Of a stretch of DNA of 64,000 nt, positions 12,066-26,000 are shown one piece after another. Within the stretch, counting starts at the first letter, position 1. Every line of letters starts with the position of its first letter. The stretch covers positions 20,850,001 through 20,914,000 of the forward strand of contig NW_027480422.1 in NCBI RefSeq assembly GCF_051401765.1, in the 5' to 3' direction. The notes beneath the pieces were generated by a model. That model was given only the letters and a program-made list of their open reading frames with translations. It made no database searches and was not told where the DNA came from. The translations under genes and the position numbers were made by a program. Source of the DNA: Calliopsis andreniformis (lineage: Eukaryota; Arthropoda; Insecta; Hymenoptera; Andrenidae).

Positions 12066-12635
12066 TTCACGCTAGGGCTTTGCTCCACCAGATCGAATAG
12101 CTAGGGCCTAAGAAGTCAACGGCAGAAGCATAATATACAATATAAATACAACAGTTTTTCCCTTGTATAACAGGAATAATTGCAACCAGTGTGAAGGCTA
12201 TGGTCATTTTTACGTTCCGGGCAAGCTAGGCTTCACTGTAGGGCGATACTCCACCACATCGAATAGTTAGGGCGTTAGAAGTCAATGCCAGAAGCATAAA
12301 ATACAATATAAATACAACAGTTTCTCCACTGTATAATATGAATAATTGCAAACAGTGTGGAAGTAATGGTCATTTCTGCGTTCCCGGCAACCTAGGTTTC
12401 ACTCTTGGGCGTTGCTCCACCACACCGAATAGCTACGGCCTTAGAAGTCAACTCCAGAAGCATAAAATACAATATAAATACAACAGCTTTTCCATCGTAT
12501 GATATGAATGATTGCAAACAGTGTGAAAGTTATGGTCATTTCTACGTTCCGGGCAACCTAGGCTTAACTCCAGGGCGTTGCTCCTCCAGATCGAATAGAT
12601 AGGGACTTTGAATACGACGCCAGAAGTATAAAATA
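11540..12635. repeat. Segmental copy of 38742-39837 (offset 27202)
   Basis: About 1.1 kb at a constant offset of 27202 bp. Shared rare variants include TAGGTACTTTGATTAC, CTCTATGGCC, GGGCTTTGCTCC, GGGCAAGCTAGG, GGGCGATACTCC and CAGTTTCTCCACTG. The copies separate near 12635, where this copy continues ACAACATAAG and the other ACAATAAAAATGC. It overlaps the pair with 42071-43246, so monomers about 11540-12065 exist in three near-copies. Confidence 0.75.
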
Positions 12636-12824
12636 CAACATAAGTACCACAGTTTTTCCATCGTATAAAATGTATAATTGCAAGCAGTCTGAAGGTAATG
12701 GTCATTTCTACGTTCCGGGCAACCTAGGCTTCACTCTAGAGCGTCGCTGCACCAGATCGAATAGTTAGGGCCTTAGATGTCAACGCCCGAAGCATAAAAT
12801 ACAAAATAAATAGAACAGTTTTAC

Positions 12825-13640
12825 CATCGAATAAAATGAATAATCGCAAACAGTGTGAAGGTAATGGTCATTTCTACGTTCCGGGCAACCTAGGCTTCGC
12901 TCTAGGTCCCTGCACCACCAGATCGAATAGCTAGGGACTTAGAAGTCAGCGCCGGTAGCATAAAATACAATAAAAATGCAACAGTTTTTCCATCGTATAA
13001 CAGGAATAACTGCAACCAGTGTGAAAGTACTGGTCTTTTCTACGTTCCGGGGAACCTAGGCTTCACTCTAGGGCGTTGCTCCACCAGATCGAATAGCTAG
13101 GGACTTTGAATTCAACGCCAGTAGAATAAAATACAACATAAGTACAACAGTTATATCATCGTATAAAATGAACAATCGCAAACATTGTGAAGGTAATGGT
13201 CATTTTTACGTTCCGGGCAACCTAGGCTTCACTCTAGGGCGTTGCTCCGCCAGATCGAACAGCTAGGGCCTATGAAGTCAACGCCAGAAGCATAATATAC
13301 AATATAAATACAACAGCTTTTCCATCGTATAATATGAATGATTGCAAACAGTGTGAAAGTTATGGTCATTTATACGTTCCGGGCAACCTAGGCTTAACTC
13401 CAGGGCGTTGCTCCACCAGATCGAATAGATAGGGACTTTGTATACGACGCCAGAAGCATAAAATACAATAAAAATGCAACAGTTTTTCCATCGTATAACA
13501 GGAAAGCTGCAACCAGTGTGAAAGTACTGGTCATTTCTATGTTCCGGGTAACCTAGGCTTCACTCTAGGGCGTAGCTCCACCAGATCGAATAGCTATGGA
13601 CTTAGAATACAACGCCAGAAGAATAAAATACAATATAAGT
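12825..13640. repeat. Segment present three times (also 32067-32880, 40855-41640)
   Basis: Shared markers are CTCTAGGTCCCTGCACC, GCGCCGGTAGC, TGGTCTTTTCTACG, TCCGGGGAACC, GTTTTATCATCG (GTTATATCATCG in this copy), AACAATCGC, CTATGAAGTC and CATTTATACG. The phrase TGGTCTTTTC lies at 13031, 32273 and 41061. Upstream the left copy lacks two monomers that the 31.7-32.1 kb copy has, joining through a chimeric monomer near 12820. This is a further example of whole-monomer deletion. Confidence 0.7.
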
Positions 13641-15780
13641 ACCACAGTTTTTCCATTGTATAGAATGTATAATTGCAAGCAGTGTGAAGGTAATGGTCAT
13701 TTCTACGTTCCGGGCAACCTAGGCTTCACTCTAGAGCGTTGCTGCACCAAATCGAATAGTTAGGACCTTAGATGTCAACGCCTGAAGCATAAAATACAAT
13801 AAAAATGCAACAGTTTTTCCATCGTATACCTGGAAAGCTGCAACCAGTGTGAAAGCACTAGTCATTTCTATGTTCCGGGTAACCTAGGCTTCACTCTAGC
13901 GCATCGGTCCACCAGATCGAATAGCTAGGGACATAGAATTCAGCGCCAGAAGAATATAATACACCATATGTACAACAGTTTTTCCATCGTATAAAATGTA
14001 TAACAGCAAGCAGTGTGAAGGTAATGGTCATTTCTACGTTCCGGGCAACCTTTGCTTAACTGTAGGGCGTCGCTCCACCAGATGGCATAGTAAGGGACTT
14101 AGAATTTAACGCCAGAAGCATAAAATACTATAAAAATGCAACAGTTTTTCTATAGTATAACAGGAATAACTGCAACCAGTGTTAAAGTTATGGTCATTTC
14201 AACGTTCCGGGCAACCTAGTCTTCGCTCTAGGGCCTTGCACTACCAGATCGAATAGCTAGAGACTTAGAAGTCAGCGCCAGTAGCATAAAATACAATAAA
14301 AATGCAACAGTTTTTCCATCCTATAACAGGAATAACTGCAACCAGTGTGAAAGTACTGGTCATTTCTACGTTCCGGGTAACCTGGGCTCCACTCTAGGGT
14401 GTTGCTCCACCAGATCCAATAGCTAGGAACTTAGAATTCAACGCCAGAAGAATAAAATACAACATAAGGACAACAGTTTTACCATCGTATAAAATGAATA
14501 ATCGCAAACAGTGTGAAGGTAATGGTCATTTCTACGTTCCGGGCAACCTAGGCTTAACTCCAGGGCGTTGCTCCACCAGATCGCATAGTTAGGGACTTAG
14601 AATTTAACCCCAGAAGCATAAAATACAATAAAGATGCAACAGTTTTTCCATCGGATAAAAGGAGTTATTGCAACCAGTGTGAGAGTAATGGTCATTTCTA
14701 CGTTCCGGGCAACCTAGGTTTCACTCTTGGGCGTTGCTCCACCACATCGAGTCCTACGGCCTTAGAAGTCAACTCCAGAAGCATAAAATACAATATAAAT
14801 ACAACAGCTTTTCTATCGTATAAAGTGAATGATTGCAAACAGTGTGAAAGTTATGGTCATTTCTACGTTCCGGGCAACCTAGGCTTAACTCCAGGGCGTT
14901 GCTCCACCAGATCGAATAGTTAGGGACTTTGAATACAACGCCAGAAGCATAAAATACAGTAAAAATGCAACAGTTTTACCATCGCATAACAGGAAAGCTA
15001 CAACCAGTGTGAAAGTACTGGTCATTTCTATGTTCCGGATAACCTAGGCATCACTCTAGGGCGCTGCTCCACAAGATCGAATAGCTCGGGACTTAGAATT
15101 CAACGACCGAAGCATAAAATACAAAACAAATAGAACAGTTTTTCCAGTGTATAAAACGAATAATTGCAACGAGTGTGAAAGTTATGGTCATTTCTACGTT
15201 CCGGGCGAAATAGGCTTCACTCTAGGGCGTTGTTGACCAAGATCGAATAGTTAGGGTCTAAGTAGCCAACGCCAGATGCATAAAATACAATATAAATACA
15301 ACAGCATTTCCATCGTATATAATGTATATTTGCAAAGAGTGTGAAAGCAAAGGTCATTTCTACGTTCCGGGCAACCTTTGCTTAACTGTAGGGCGTTGCT
15401 CCACCAGATCGCATAGTTAGGGACTTAGAATTTAACGCCAGAAGCATAAAATATAACAAAAATGCAACAGTTTTTCCATCCTATAACAGGAATAACTGCA
15501 ACCAGTGTGAAAGTACTGGTCATCTCTACGTTCCGGCAACCTAGGCTTCACTCTACGGCCTTGCTCCACCAGATCGAATAGTGAGGGCCTTAGAAGTCAA
15601 CACCAGAAGCATAAAATAAAATAAAAATACAACAGTTATTCCATCGTATAACAGGAATAATTACAACCAGTGTGATAGTAATGGGCATTTCTACGTTCCG
15701 TGCAACCTAGGCTTCATTCTAGGGCATTGGTCCACCAGGTCGAATAGTTAGGGCCTGAGAAAACAACTCCAGACACATAA

Positions 15781-18435
15781 AACGCAATAAAAATACATCA
15801 GTTTTTCCATCGTATGAAAAGAATAATTAAAACCAGTGTGAAAGTAATGGTCATTTCTACGTTCCGCGCAACCTAGGCTTCACTCTAGGCCGTTGCTCCA
15901 CCACATCGAATAGCTACGGCCTTAGAAGTCAACGCCCGAAGCATAAAATACAAAATAAAAAGAACAGTTTTTCCATTGTATAAAACGAATAATTCCAACC
16001 AGTGTGAAAGTTATGGTCATTTCTACGTTCAGGGCAACCTAGGCTTAACTCCAGGGCCTTGCTCCACCAGATCGAATAGCTAGGGACTCAGAAGTCAACG
16101 CCAGAGGCATAAAATACAATAAAAATGCAACAGTTTTTCCATTGTATAACAGGAATAACTGCAACCAGTGTGAAAGTACTGGTCATTTCTATGTTCACGG
16201 TAACCTAGGCTTCACTCTAGGGCCTTGCACCACCAGATCGAATAGCTTGGGACTTAGAAGTCAGCGCCAGTAGCATAAAATACAATAAAAATGCAACAGT
16301 TTTTCCGCCGTATAACAGGAATAATTGCAACCAGCGTGAAAGTACAGGTCATTTCTACGTTCCGGGCAACCTAGGTATCGCTGTAGGGCGTTGCACCACC
16401 AGATCGAATAGCTATGGACTTAGAAGTCAACTCCAGAAGCATAAAATACAATATAAATACAACAGGTTTTCCATCGTATAAAATGAATGATTGCAAACAG
16501 TGTGAAAGTTATGGTCATTTCTACGTTCCGGTCAACCTAGGCTTATCTCCGGGGCGATGCTCCACCAGATCGAATAGTTAGGGCCTTAGATGTCAACGCC
16601 CGCCGCATAAAATACAATATAAATACAACAGCTTTTCCATCGTATATAATGTATATTTGCAAAGAATGTGAATGCAAAGGTCGTTTCTACGTTCCAGGCA
16701 ACCTAGGCTTAACTGTAGGGCGTTGCTCCACCAGATCGAATAGTTAGGGCCTTAGAAGTCAATGCCAGAAGCATAAAATACAATATAAATACAACAGTTT
16801 TTCCACTGTATAATATGAATAATTGCAAACAGTGTGGAAGTATTAGTCATTTCTGCGTTCCGGGCAACCTAGGCTTCACTCTAGGGCGTTGCTCCACCAG
16901 ATCGAATAGCTACGGACTTTGAATTCAACGCCAGAAGGATAAAACACAACATAAGAACAACAGTTTTACCATCGTATAAAATGAATAATCGCAAACAGTG
17001 TGAAGGTAATGGTCATTTCTACGTTCCGGGCAACCTAGGCTTCACTCTAGGGCGTTGCTCCACCAGATCGAATAGCTTGGGACTTAGAATTCAACGCCAG
17101 TAGAATAAAATACAGCATAAGTACAACAGTTTTACCATCGTATAAAATGAATAATCGCAAACCCTGTGAAGGTAATGGTCATTTCTACGTTCCGGGCAAC
17201 CTAGGCTTCAACCTAGGGCGTTGGTCCACAAGATCCAATAGTTGGGGCCTAAGAAGTCAACGACAGAAGCATAAAATACAATAAAGATACAACAGCTTTT
17301 CCATCGTATAACAGGAACAATTGCAACCAGAGTGTAGGTGATGGTCATATCTACGTTCCGGGCAACCTAAGCTTCACTCTAGGGTGTTGGTCCACCACAT
17401 TCAATAGTTAGGGCCTAAGAAGTCAACGCCAGAAGCACCAAATACGAAATAAATGCAACAGTTTTTCATCGTATAAAACGAATAATTGCAACGAGTGTGA
17501 ATGTAATGGTCATTTTTACGTTCCGGGCAACCTAGGCTTCACTCTAGGGCGTTGTTCCACCACATCGAATAGTTACGGCCTTAGAAGTCACAGCCTGAAG
17601 CATAATATACAATATAAATACAACAGTTTTTCCATCATATAACAGGAATAATTGCAACCAGTGTGCAAGTGATGGTCATTTCTACGTTCCGGGCAACCTA
17701 GGCTTGACTCTATAGCGTTGCTCCACCATATCGAATAGCTAGGGCCTTAGAAGTCAGCGCCAGAAGCACAAAATAAAATAAAAACACAACAGTTATTCCA
17801 TCGTATAATAGGAATAATTAGAACCAGTGTGAAAGTAATGGGCATTTCTACGTTCCGTGCAACCTAGGCTTCACTCTACGGCGTTGGTCCACCAGGTCGA
17901 ATAGATAGGGCCTTAGAAAACAACTACAGACGCATAAAATACAATATTAATACAACAGTTTTTACACTGTATAAAACGAATAATTGCAACCAGTATGAAA
18001 GTTATGGTCATTTCTACGTTCCGGGCAACCTAGGCTTCACCCTAGGGCGTTGCTCCACCAGATCGAATAGTTAGGTCCTAAGAAGTCAACGCCAGAAGCA
18101 TTAAATACGATATATGTACAACAGCCTTTCCATCGTTTCAAACGAATAAGTGCAACCAGTATGAAAGCAATGGCCATTTCTACGTTCCGGGCATCCTAGA
18201 CTTAACTCTAGGGCGTTGCTCTACCAGATCGAATAGCTACGGCCATAGAAGTCAACGCCAGAAGCATAAAATGAAATATAAATACAACAGATATTCCATC
18301 GTATAACAGGAATAATTACAACCAGTGTGAAAGTAATGGGCATTTCTACGTTCCGTGCAACCTAGGCTTCACTCTAGGGCGTTGGTCCACCAGGTCGAAT
18401 AGTTAGGGCCTGAGAAAACAACTCCAGACACATAA
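15781..18435. repeat. HOR unit 1: complete 16-mer (2655 bp)
   Basis: Phase is set at AACGCAATAAA. The sixteen monomers can be told apart by: m1 ACATCAG and CCGCGCAACC; m2 AAAAAGAACAG; m3 ATGTTCACGG; m4 CCGCCGTATAAC; m5 ACAGGTTTTCC; m6 CGCCCGCCGC; m7 GGAAGTATTAGTC; m8 GGATAAAACACAAC; m9 AAACCCTGTG; m10 AGAGTGTAGG; m11 AGCACCAAATACG; m12 CACAGCCTGAAG; m13 AACACAACAG with ATAATAGG; m14 TACAATATTAATAC; m15 CGATATATGTAC with GTTTCAAACG; m16 ACAGATATTCC. Monomers m2-m8 are of B-block type and m9-m16 mostly of A type, so the unit arose across an A/B boundary. Confidence 0.85.
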
Positions 18436-20426
18436 AACGCAATAAAAATACATCAGTTTTTCCATCGTATGAAAAGAATAATTAAAACCAGTGTGAAAGT
18501 AATGGTCATTTCTACGTTCCGGGCAACCTAGGCTTCACTCTAGGCCGTTGCTCCACCACATCGAATAGCTACGGCCTTAGAAGTCAACGCCCGAAGCATA
18601 AAATACAAAATAAAAAGAACAGTTTTTCCATTGTATAAAACGAATAATTCCAACCAGTGTGAAAGTTATGGTCATTTCTATGTTCACGGTAACCTAGGCT
18701 TCACTCTAGGGCCTTGCACCACCAGATCGAATAGCTTGGGACTTAGAAGTCAGCGCCAGTAGCATAAAATACAATAAAAATGCAACAGTTTTTCCGCCGT
18801 ATAACAGGAATAATTGCAACCAGCGTGAAAGTACAGGTCATTTCTACGTTCCGGGCAACCTAGGTATCGCTGTAGGGCGTTGCACCACCAGATCGAATAG
18901 CTATGGACTTAGAAGTCAACTCCAGAAGCATAAAATACAATATAAATACAACAGGTTTTCCATCGTATAAAATGAATCATTGCAAACAGTGTGAAAGTTA
19001 TGGTCATTTCTACGTTCCGGTCAACCTAGGCTTATCTCCGGGGCGATGCTCCACCAGATCGAATAGTTAGGGCCTTAGATGTCAACGCCCGCCGCATAAA
19101 ATACAATATAAATACAACAGCTTTTCCATCGTATATAATGTATATTTGCAAAGAATGTGAATGCAAAGGTCGTTTCTACGTTCCAGGCAACCTAGGCTTC
19201 ACTCTAGGCCGTTGCTCCACCACATCGAATAGCTACGGCCTTAGAAGTCAACGCCCGAAGCATAAAATACAAAATAAAAAGAACAGTTTTTCCATTGTAT
19301 AAAACGAATAATTCCAACCAGTGTGAAAGTTATGGTCATTTCTACGTTCAGGGCAACCTAGGCTTAACTCCAGGGCCTTGCTCCACCAGATCGAATAGCT
19401 AGGGACTCAGAAGTCAACGCCAGAAGCACCAAATACGAAATAAATGCAACAGTTTTTCATCGTATAAAACGAATAATTGCAACGAGTGTGAATGTAATGG
19501 TCATTTTTACGTTCCGGGCAACCTAGGCTTCACTCTAGGGCGTTGTTCCACCACATCGAATAGTTACGGCCTTAGAAGTCACAGCCTGAAGCATAATATA
19601 CAATATAAATACAACAGTTTTTCCATCATATAACAGGAATAATTGCAACCAGTGTGCAAGTGATGGTCATTTCTACGTTCCGGGCAACCTAGGCTTGACT
19701 CTATAGCGTTGCTCCACCATATCGAATAGCTAGGGCCTTAGAAGTCAGCGCCAGAAGCACAAAATAAAATAAAAACACAACAGTTATTCCATCGTATAAT
19801 AGGAATAATTAGAACCAGTGTGAAAGTAATGGGCATTTCTACGTTCCGTGCAACCTAGGCTTCACTCTACGGCGTTGGTCCACCAGGTCGAATAGATAGG
19901 GCCTTAGAAAACAACTACAGACGCATAAAATACAATATTAATACAACAGTTTTTACACTGTATAAAACGAATAATTGCAACCAGTATGAAAGTTATGGTC
20001 ATTTCTACGTTCCGGGCAACCTAGGCTTCACCCTAGGGCGTTGCTCCACCAAATCGAATAGTTAGGTCCTAAGAAGTCAACGCCAGAAGCATTAAATACG
20101 ATATATGTACAACAGCCTTTCCATCGTTTCAAACGAATAAGTGCAACCAGTATGAAAGCAATGGCCATTTCTACGTTCCGGGCATCCTAGACTTAACTCT
20201 AGGGCGTTGCTCTACCAGATCGAATAGCTACGGCCATAGAAGTCAACGCCAGAAGCATAAAATGAAATATAAATACAACAGATATTCCATCGTATAACAG
20301 GAATAATTACAACCAGTGTGAAAGTAATGGGCATTTCTACGTTCCGTGCAACCTAGGCTTCACTCTAGGGCGTTGGTCCACCAGGTCGAATAGTTAGGGC
20401 CTGAGAAAACAACTCCAGACACATAA
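18436..20426. repeat. HOR unit 2: 12-mer derivative with three chimeric joins
   Basis: Relative to unit 1 the order is m1, m2/m3 hybrid, m4, m5, m6/m1 hybrid, m2, m3/m11 hybrid, m12 to m16. The joins are readable: near 18675 the m2 text GTGAAAGTTATGG passes into m3 text ATGTTCACGG; near 19195 m6 text CCAGGCAACC passes into m1 text CTCTAGGCCG; near 19425 the segment GACTCAGAAGTCAACGCC passes into AGCACCAAATACG. Each join is in register, so total length remains a multiple of the monomer. Private changes include AATGAATCATTGC near 18975 (shared with unit 4) and CACCAAATCG near 20050. Confidence 0.82.
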
Positions 20427-23081
20427 AACGCAATAAAAATACATCAGTTTTTCCATCGTATGAAAAGAATAATTAAAACCAGTGTGAAAGTAATGGTCAT
20501 TTCTACGTTCCGCGCAACCTAGGCTTCACTCTAGGCCGTTGCTCCACCACATCGAATAGCTACGGCCTTAGAAGTCAACGCCCGAAGCATAAAATACAAA
20601 ATAAAAAGAACAGTTTTTCCATTGTATAAAACGAATAATTCCAACCAGTGTGAAAGTTATGGTCATTTCTACGTTCAGGGCAACCTAGGCTTAACTCCAG
20701 GGCCTTGCTCCACCAGATCGAATAGCTAGGGACTCAGAAGTCAACGCCAGAGGCATAAAATACAATAAAAATGCAACAGTTTTTCCATTGTATAACAGGA
20801 ATAACTGCAACCAGTGTGAAAGTACTGGTCATTTCTATGTTCACGGTAACCTAGGCTTCACTCTAGGGCCTTGCACCACCAGATCGAATAGCTTGGGACT
20901 TAGAAGTCAGCGCCAGTAGCATAAAATACAATAAAAATGCAACAGTTTTTCCGCCGTATAACAGGAATAATTGCAACCAGCGTGAAAGTACAGGTCATTT
21001 CTACGTTCCGGGCAACCTAGGTATCGCTGTAGGGCGTTGCACCACCAGATCGAATAGCTATGGACTTAGAAGTCAACTCCAGAAGCATAAAATACAATAT
21101 AAATACAACAGGTTTTCCATCGTATAAAATGAATGATTGCAAACAGTGTGAAAGTTATGGTCATTTCTACGTTCCGGTCAACCTAGGCTTATCTCCGGGG
21201 CGATGCTCCACCAGATCGAATAGTTAGGGCCTTAGATGTCAACGCCCGCCGCATAAAATACAATATAAATACAACAGCTTTTCCATCGTATATAATGTAT
21301 ATTTGCAAAGAATGTGAATGCAAAGGTCGTTTCTACGTTCCAGGCAACCTAGGCTTAACTGTAGGGCGTTGCTCCACCAGATCGAATAGTTAGGGCCTTA
21401 GAAGTCAATGCCAGAAGCATAAAATACAATATAAATACAACAGTTTTTCCACTGTATAATATGAATAATTGCAAACAGTGTGGAAGTATTAGTCATTTCT
21501 GCGTTCCGGGCAACCTAGGCTTCACTCTAGGGCGTTGCTCCACCAGATCGAATAGCTACGGACTTTGAATTCAACGCCAGAAGGATAAAACACAACATAA
21601 GAACAACAGTTTTACCATCGTATAAAATGAATAATCGCAAACAGTGTGAAGGTAATGGTCATTTCTACGTTCCGGGCAACCTAGGCTTCACTCTAGGGCG
21701 TTGCTCCACCAGATCGAATAGCTTGGGACTTAGAATTCAACGCCAGTAGAATAAAATACAGCATAAGTACAACAGTTTTACCATCGTATAAAATGAATAA
21801 TCGCAAACCCTGTGAAGGTAATGGTCATTTCTACGTTCCGGGCAACCTAGGCTTCAACCTAGGGCGTTGGTCCACAAGATCCAATAGTTGGGGCCTAAGA
21901 AGTCAACGACAGAAGCATAAAATACAATAAAGATACAACAGCTTTTCCATCGTATAACAGGAACAATTGCAACCAGAGTGTAGGTGATGGTCATATCTAC
22001 GTTCCGGGCAACCTAAGCTTCACTCTAGGGTGTTGGTCCACCACATTCAATAGTTAGGGCCTAAGAAGTCAACGCCAGAAGCACCAAATACGAAATAAAT
22101 GCAACAGTTTTTCATCGTATAAAACGAATAATTGCAACGAGTGTGAATGTAATGGTCATTTTTACGTTCCGGGCAACCTAGGCTTCACTCTAGGGCGTTG
22201 TTCCACCACATCGAATAGTTACGGCCTTAGAAGTCACAGCCTGAAGCATAATATACAATATAAATACAACAGTTTTTCCATCATATAACAGGAATAATTG
22301 CAACCAGTGTGCAAGTGATGGTCATTTCTACGTTCCGGGCAACCTAGGCTTGACTCTATAGCGTTGCTCCACCATATCGAATAGCTAGGGCCTTAGAAGT
22401 CAGCGCCAGAAGCACAAAATAAAATAAAAACACAACAGTTATTCCATCGTATAATAGGAATAATTAGAACCAGTGTGAAAGTAATGGGCATTTCTACGTT
22501 CCGTGCAACCTAGGCTTCACTCTACGGCGTTGGTCCACCAGGTCGAATAGATAGGGCCTTAGAAAACAACTACAGACGCATAAAATACAATATTAATACA
22601 ACAGTTTTTACACTGTATAAAACGAATAATTGCAACCAGTATGAAAGTTATGGTCATTTCTACGTTCCGGGCAACCTAGGCTTCACCCTAGGGCGTTGCT
22701 CCACCAGATCGAATAGTTAGGTCCTAAGAAGTCAACGCCAGAAGCATTAAATACGATATATGTACAACAGCCTTTCCATCGTTTCAAACGAATAAGTGCA
22801 ACCAGTATGAAAGCAATGGCCATTTCTACGTTCCGGGCATCCTAGACTTAACTCTAGGGCGTTGCTCTACCAGATCGAATAGCTACGGCCATAGAAGTCA
22901 ACGCCAGAAGCATAAAATGAAATATAAATACAACAGATATTCCATCGTATAACAGGAATAATTACAACCAGTGTGAAAGTAATGGGCATTTCTACGTTCC
23001 GTGCAACCTAGGCTTCACTCTAGGGCGTTGGTCCACCAGGTCGAATAGTTAGGGCCTGAGAAAACAACTCCAGACACATAA
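20427..23081. repeat. HOR unit 3: complete 16-mer (2655 bp)
   Basis: It matches unit 1 monomer for monomer at a 4646 bp offset, including the CCGCGCAACC variant of m1 (15865 and 20511) that units 2, 4 and 5 replace with CCGGGCAACC. This shared private base shows that units 1 and 3 are each other's closest copies, and that the unit duplicated was the 16+12 pair and not the single 16-mer. Confidence 0.83.
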
Positions 23082-26000
23082 AACGCAATAAAAATACATC
23101 AGTTTTTCCATCGTATGAAAAGAATAATTAAAACCAGTGTGAAAGTAATGGTCATTTCTACGTTCCGGGCAACCTAGGCTTCACTCTAGGCCGTTGCTCC
23201 ACCACATCGAATAGCTACGGCCTTAGAAGTCAACGCCCGAAGCATAAAATACAAAATAAAAAGAACAGTTTTTCCATTGTATAAAACGAATAATTCCAAC
23301 CAGTGTGAAAGTTATGGTCATTTCTATGTTCACGGTAACCTAGGCTTCACTCTAGGGCCTTGCACCACCAGATCGAATAGCTTGGGACTTAGAAGTCAGC
23401 GCCAGTAGCATAAAATACAATAAAAATGCAACAGTTTTTCCGCCGTATAACAGGAATAATTGCAACCAGCGTGAAAGTACAGGTCATTTCTACGTTCCGG
23501 GCAACCTAGGTATCGCTGTAGGGCGTTGCACCACCAGATCGAATAGCTATGGACTTAGAAGTCAACTCCAGAAGCATAAAATACAATATAAATACAACAG
23601 GTTTTCCATCGTATAAAATGAATCATTGCAAACAGTGTGAAAGTTATGGTCATTTCTACGTTCCGGTCAACCTAGGCTTATCTCCGGGGCGATGCTCCAC
23701 CAGATCGAATAGTTAGGGCCTTAGATGTCAACGCCCGCCGCATAAAATACAATATAAATACAACAGCTTTTCCATCGTATATAATGTATATTTGCAAAGA
23801 ATGTGAATGCAAAGGTCGTTTCTACGTTCCAGGCAACCTAGGCTTCACTCTAGGCCGTTGCTCCACCACATCGAATAGCTACGGCCTTAGAAGTCAACGC
23901 CCGAAGCATAAAATACAAAATAAAAAGAACAGTTTTTCCATTGTATAAAACGAATAATTCCAACCAGTGTGAAAGTTATGGTCATTTCTACGTTCAGGGC
24001 AACCTAGGCTTAACTCCAGGGCCTTGCTCCACCAGATCGAATAGCTAGGGACTCAGAAGTCAACGCCAGAGGCATAAAATACAATAAAAATGCAACAGTT
24101 TTTCCATTGTATAACAGGAATAACTGCAACCAGTGTGAAAGTACTGGTCATTTCTATGTTCACGGTAACCTAGGCTTCACTCTAGGGCCTTGCACCACCA
24201 GATCGAATAGCTTGGGACTTAGAAGTCAGCGCCAGTAGCATAAAATACAATAAAAATGCAACAGTTTTTCCGCCGTATAACAGGAATAATTGCAACCAGC
24301 GTGAAAGTACAGGTCATTTCTACGTTCCGGGCAACCTAGGTATCGCTGTAGGGCGTTGCACCACCAGATCGAATAGCTATGGACTTAGAAGTCAACTCCA
24401 GAAGCATAAAATACAATATAAATACAACAGGTTTTCCATCGTATAAAATGAATGATTGCAAACAGTGTGAAAGTTATGGTCATTTCTACGTTCCGGTCAA
24501 CCTAGGCTTATCTCCGGGGCGATGCTCCACCAGATCGAATAGTTAGGGCCTTAGATGTCAACGCCCGCCGCATAAAATACAATATAAATACAACAGCTTT
24601 TCCATCGTATATAATGTATATTTGCAAAGAATGTGAATGCAAAGGTCGTTTCTACGTTCCAGGCAACCTAGGCTTAACTGTAGGGCGTTGCTCCACCAGA
24701 TCGAATAGTTAGGGCCTTAGAAGTCAATGCCAGAAGCATAAAATACAATATAAATACAACAGTTTTTCCACTGTATAATATGAATAATTGCAAACAGTGT
24801 GGAAGTATTAGTCATTTCTGCGTTCCGGGCAACCTAGGCTTCACTCTAGGGCGTTGCTCCACCAGATCGAATAGCTACGGACTTTGAATTCAACGCCAGA
24901 AGGATAAAACACAACATAAGAACAACAGTTTTACCATCGTATAAAATGAATAATCGCAAACAGTGTGAAGGTAATGGTCATTTCTACGTTCCGGGCAACC
25001 TAGGCTTCACTCTAGGGCGTTGCTCCACCAGATCGAATAGCTTGGGACTTAGAATTCAACGCCAGTAGAATAAAATACAGCATAAGTACAACAGTTTTAC
25101 CATCGTATAAAATGAATAATCGCAAACCCTGTGAAGGTAATGGTCATTTCTACGTTCCGGGCAACCTAGGCTTCAACCTAGGGCGTTGGTCCACAAGATC
25201 CAATAGTTGGGGCCTAAGAAGTCAACGACAGAAGCATAAAATACAATAAAGATACAACAGCTTTTCCATCGTATAACAGGAACAATTGCAACCAGAGTGT
25301 AGGTGATGGTCATATCTACGTTCCGGGCAAGCTAAGCTTCACTCTAGGGTGTTGGTCCACCACATTCAATAGTTAGGGCCTAAGAAGTCAACGCCAGAAG
25401 CACCAAATACGAAATAAATGCAACAGTTTTTCATCGTATAAAACGAATAATTGCAACGAGTGTGAATGTAATGGTCATTTTTACGTTCCGGGCAACCTAG
25501 GCTTCACTCTAGGGCGTTGTTCCACCACATCGAATAGTTACGGCCTTAGAAGTCACAGCCTGAAGCATAATATACAATATAAATACAACAGTTTTTCCAT
25601 CATATAACAGGAATAATTGCAACCAGTGTGCAAGTGATGGTCATTTCTACGTTCCGGGCAACCTAGGCTTGACTCTATAGCGTTGCTCCACCATATCGAA
25701 TAGCTAGGGCCTTAGAAGTCAGCGCCAGAAGCACAAAATAAAATAAAAACACAACAGTTATTCCATCGTATAATAGGAATAATTAGAACCAGTGTGAAAG
25801 TAATGGGCATTTCTACGTTCCGTGCAACCTAGGCTTCACTCTACGGCGTTGGTCCACCAGGTCGAATAGATAGGGCCTTAGAAAACAACTACAGACGCAT
25901 AAAATACAATATTAATACAACAGTTTTTACACTGTATAAAACGAATAATTGCAACCAGTATGAAAGTTATGGTCATTTCTACGTTCCGGGCAACCTAGGC

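Larger units (their letters stand above)
9541..15560. repeat. Class B satellite block, left
   Basis: About 36 monomers dominated by class B markers: GGACTTAGAATTCAACGCC, AAAATGCAACAGTTTTTCC, GGAAAGCTGCAACCAG, GTATAAAATGTATAATTGC, and GTACTGGTCATTTCTATG followed by GGGTAACC. Many of its segments have near-copies in the other B blocks: 9541-10420 at 27788-28667, 10890-12065 at 42071-43246, 11540-12635 at 38742-39837, and 12825-13640 at 32067-32880 and 40855-41640. No gene is present; the 65-96 codon frames here are repeat shadows that recur wherever the same monomers recur. Confidence 0.75.
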
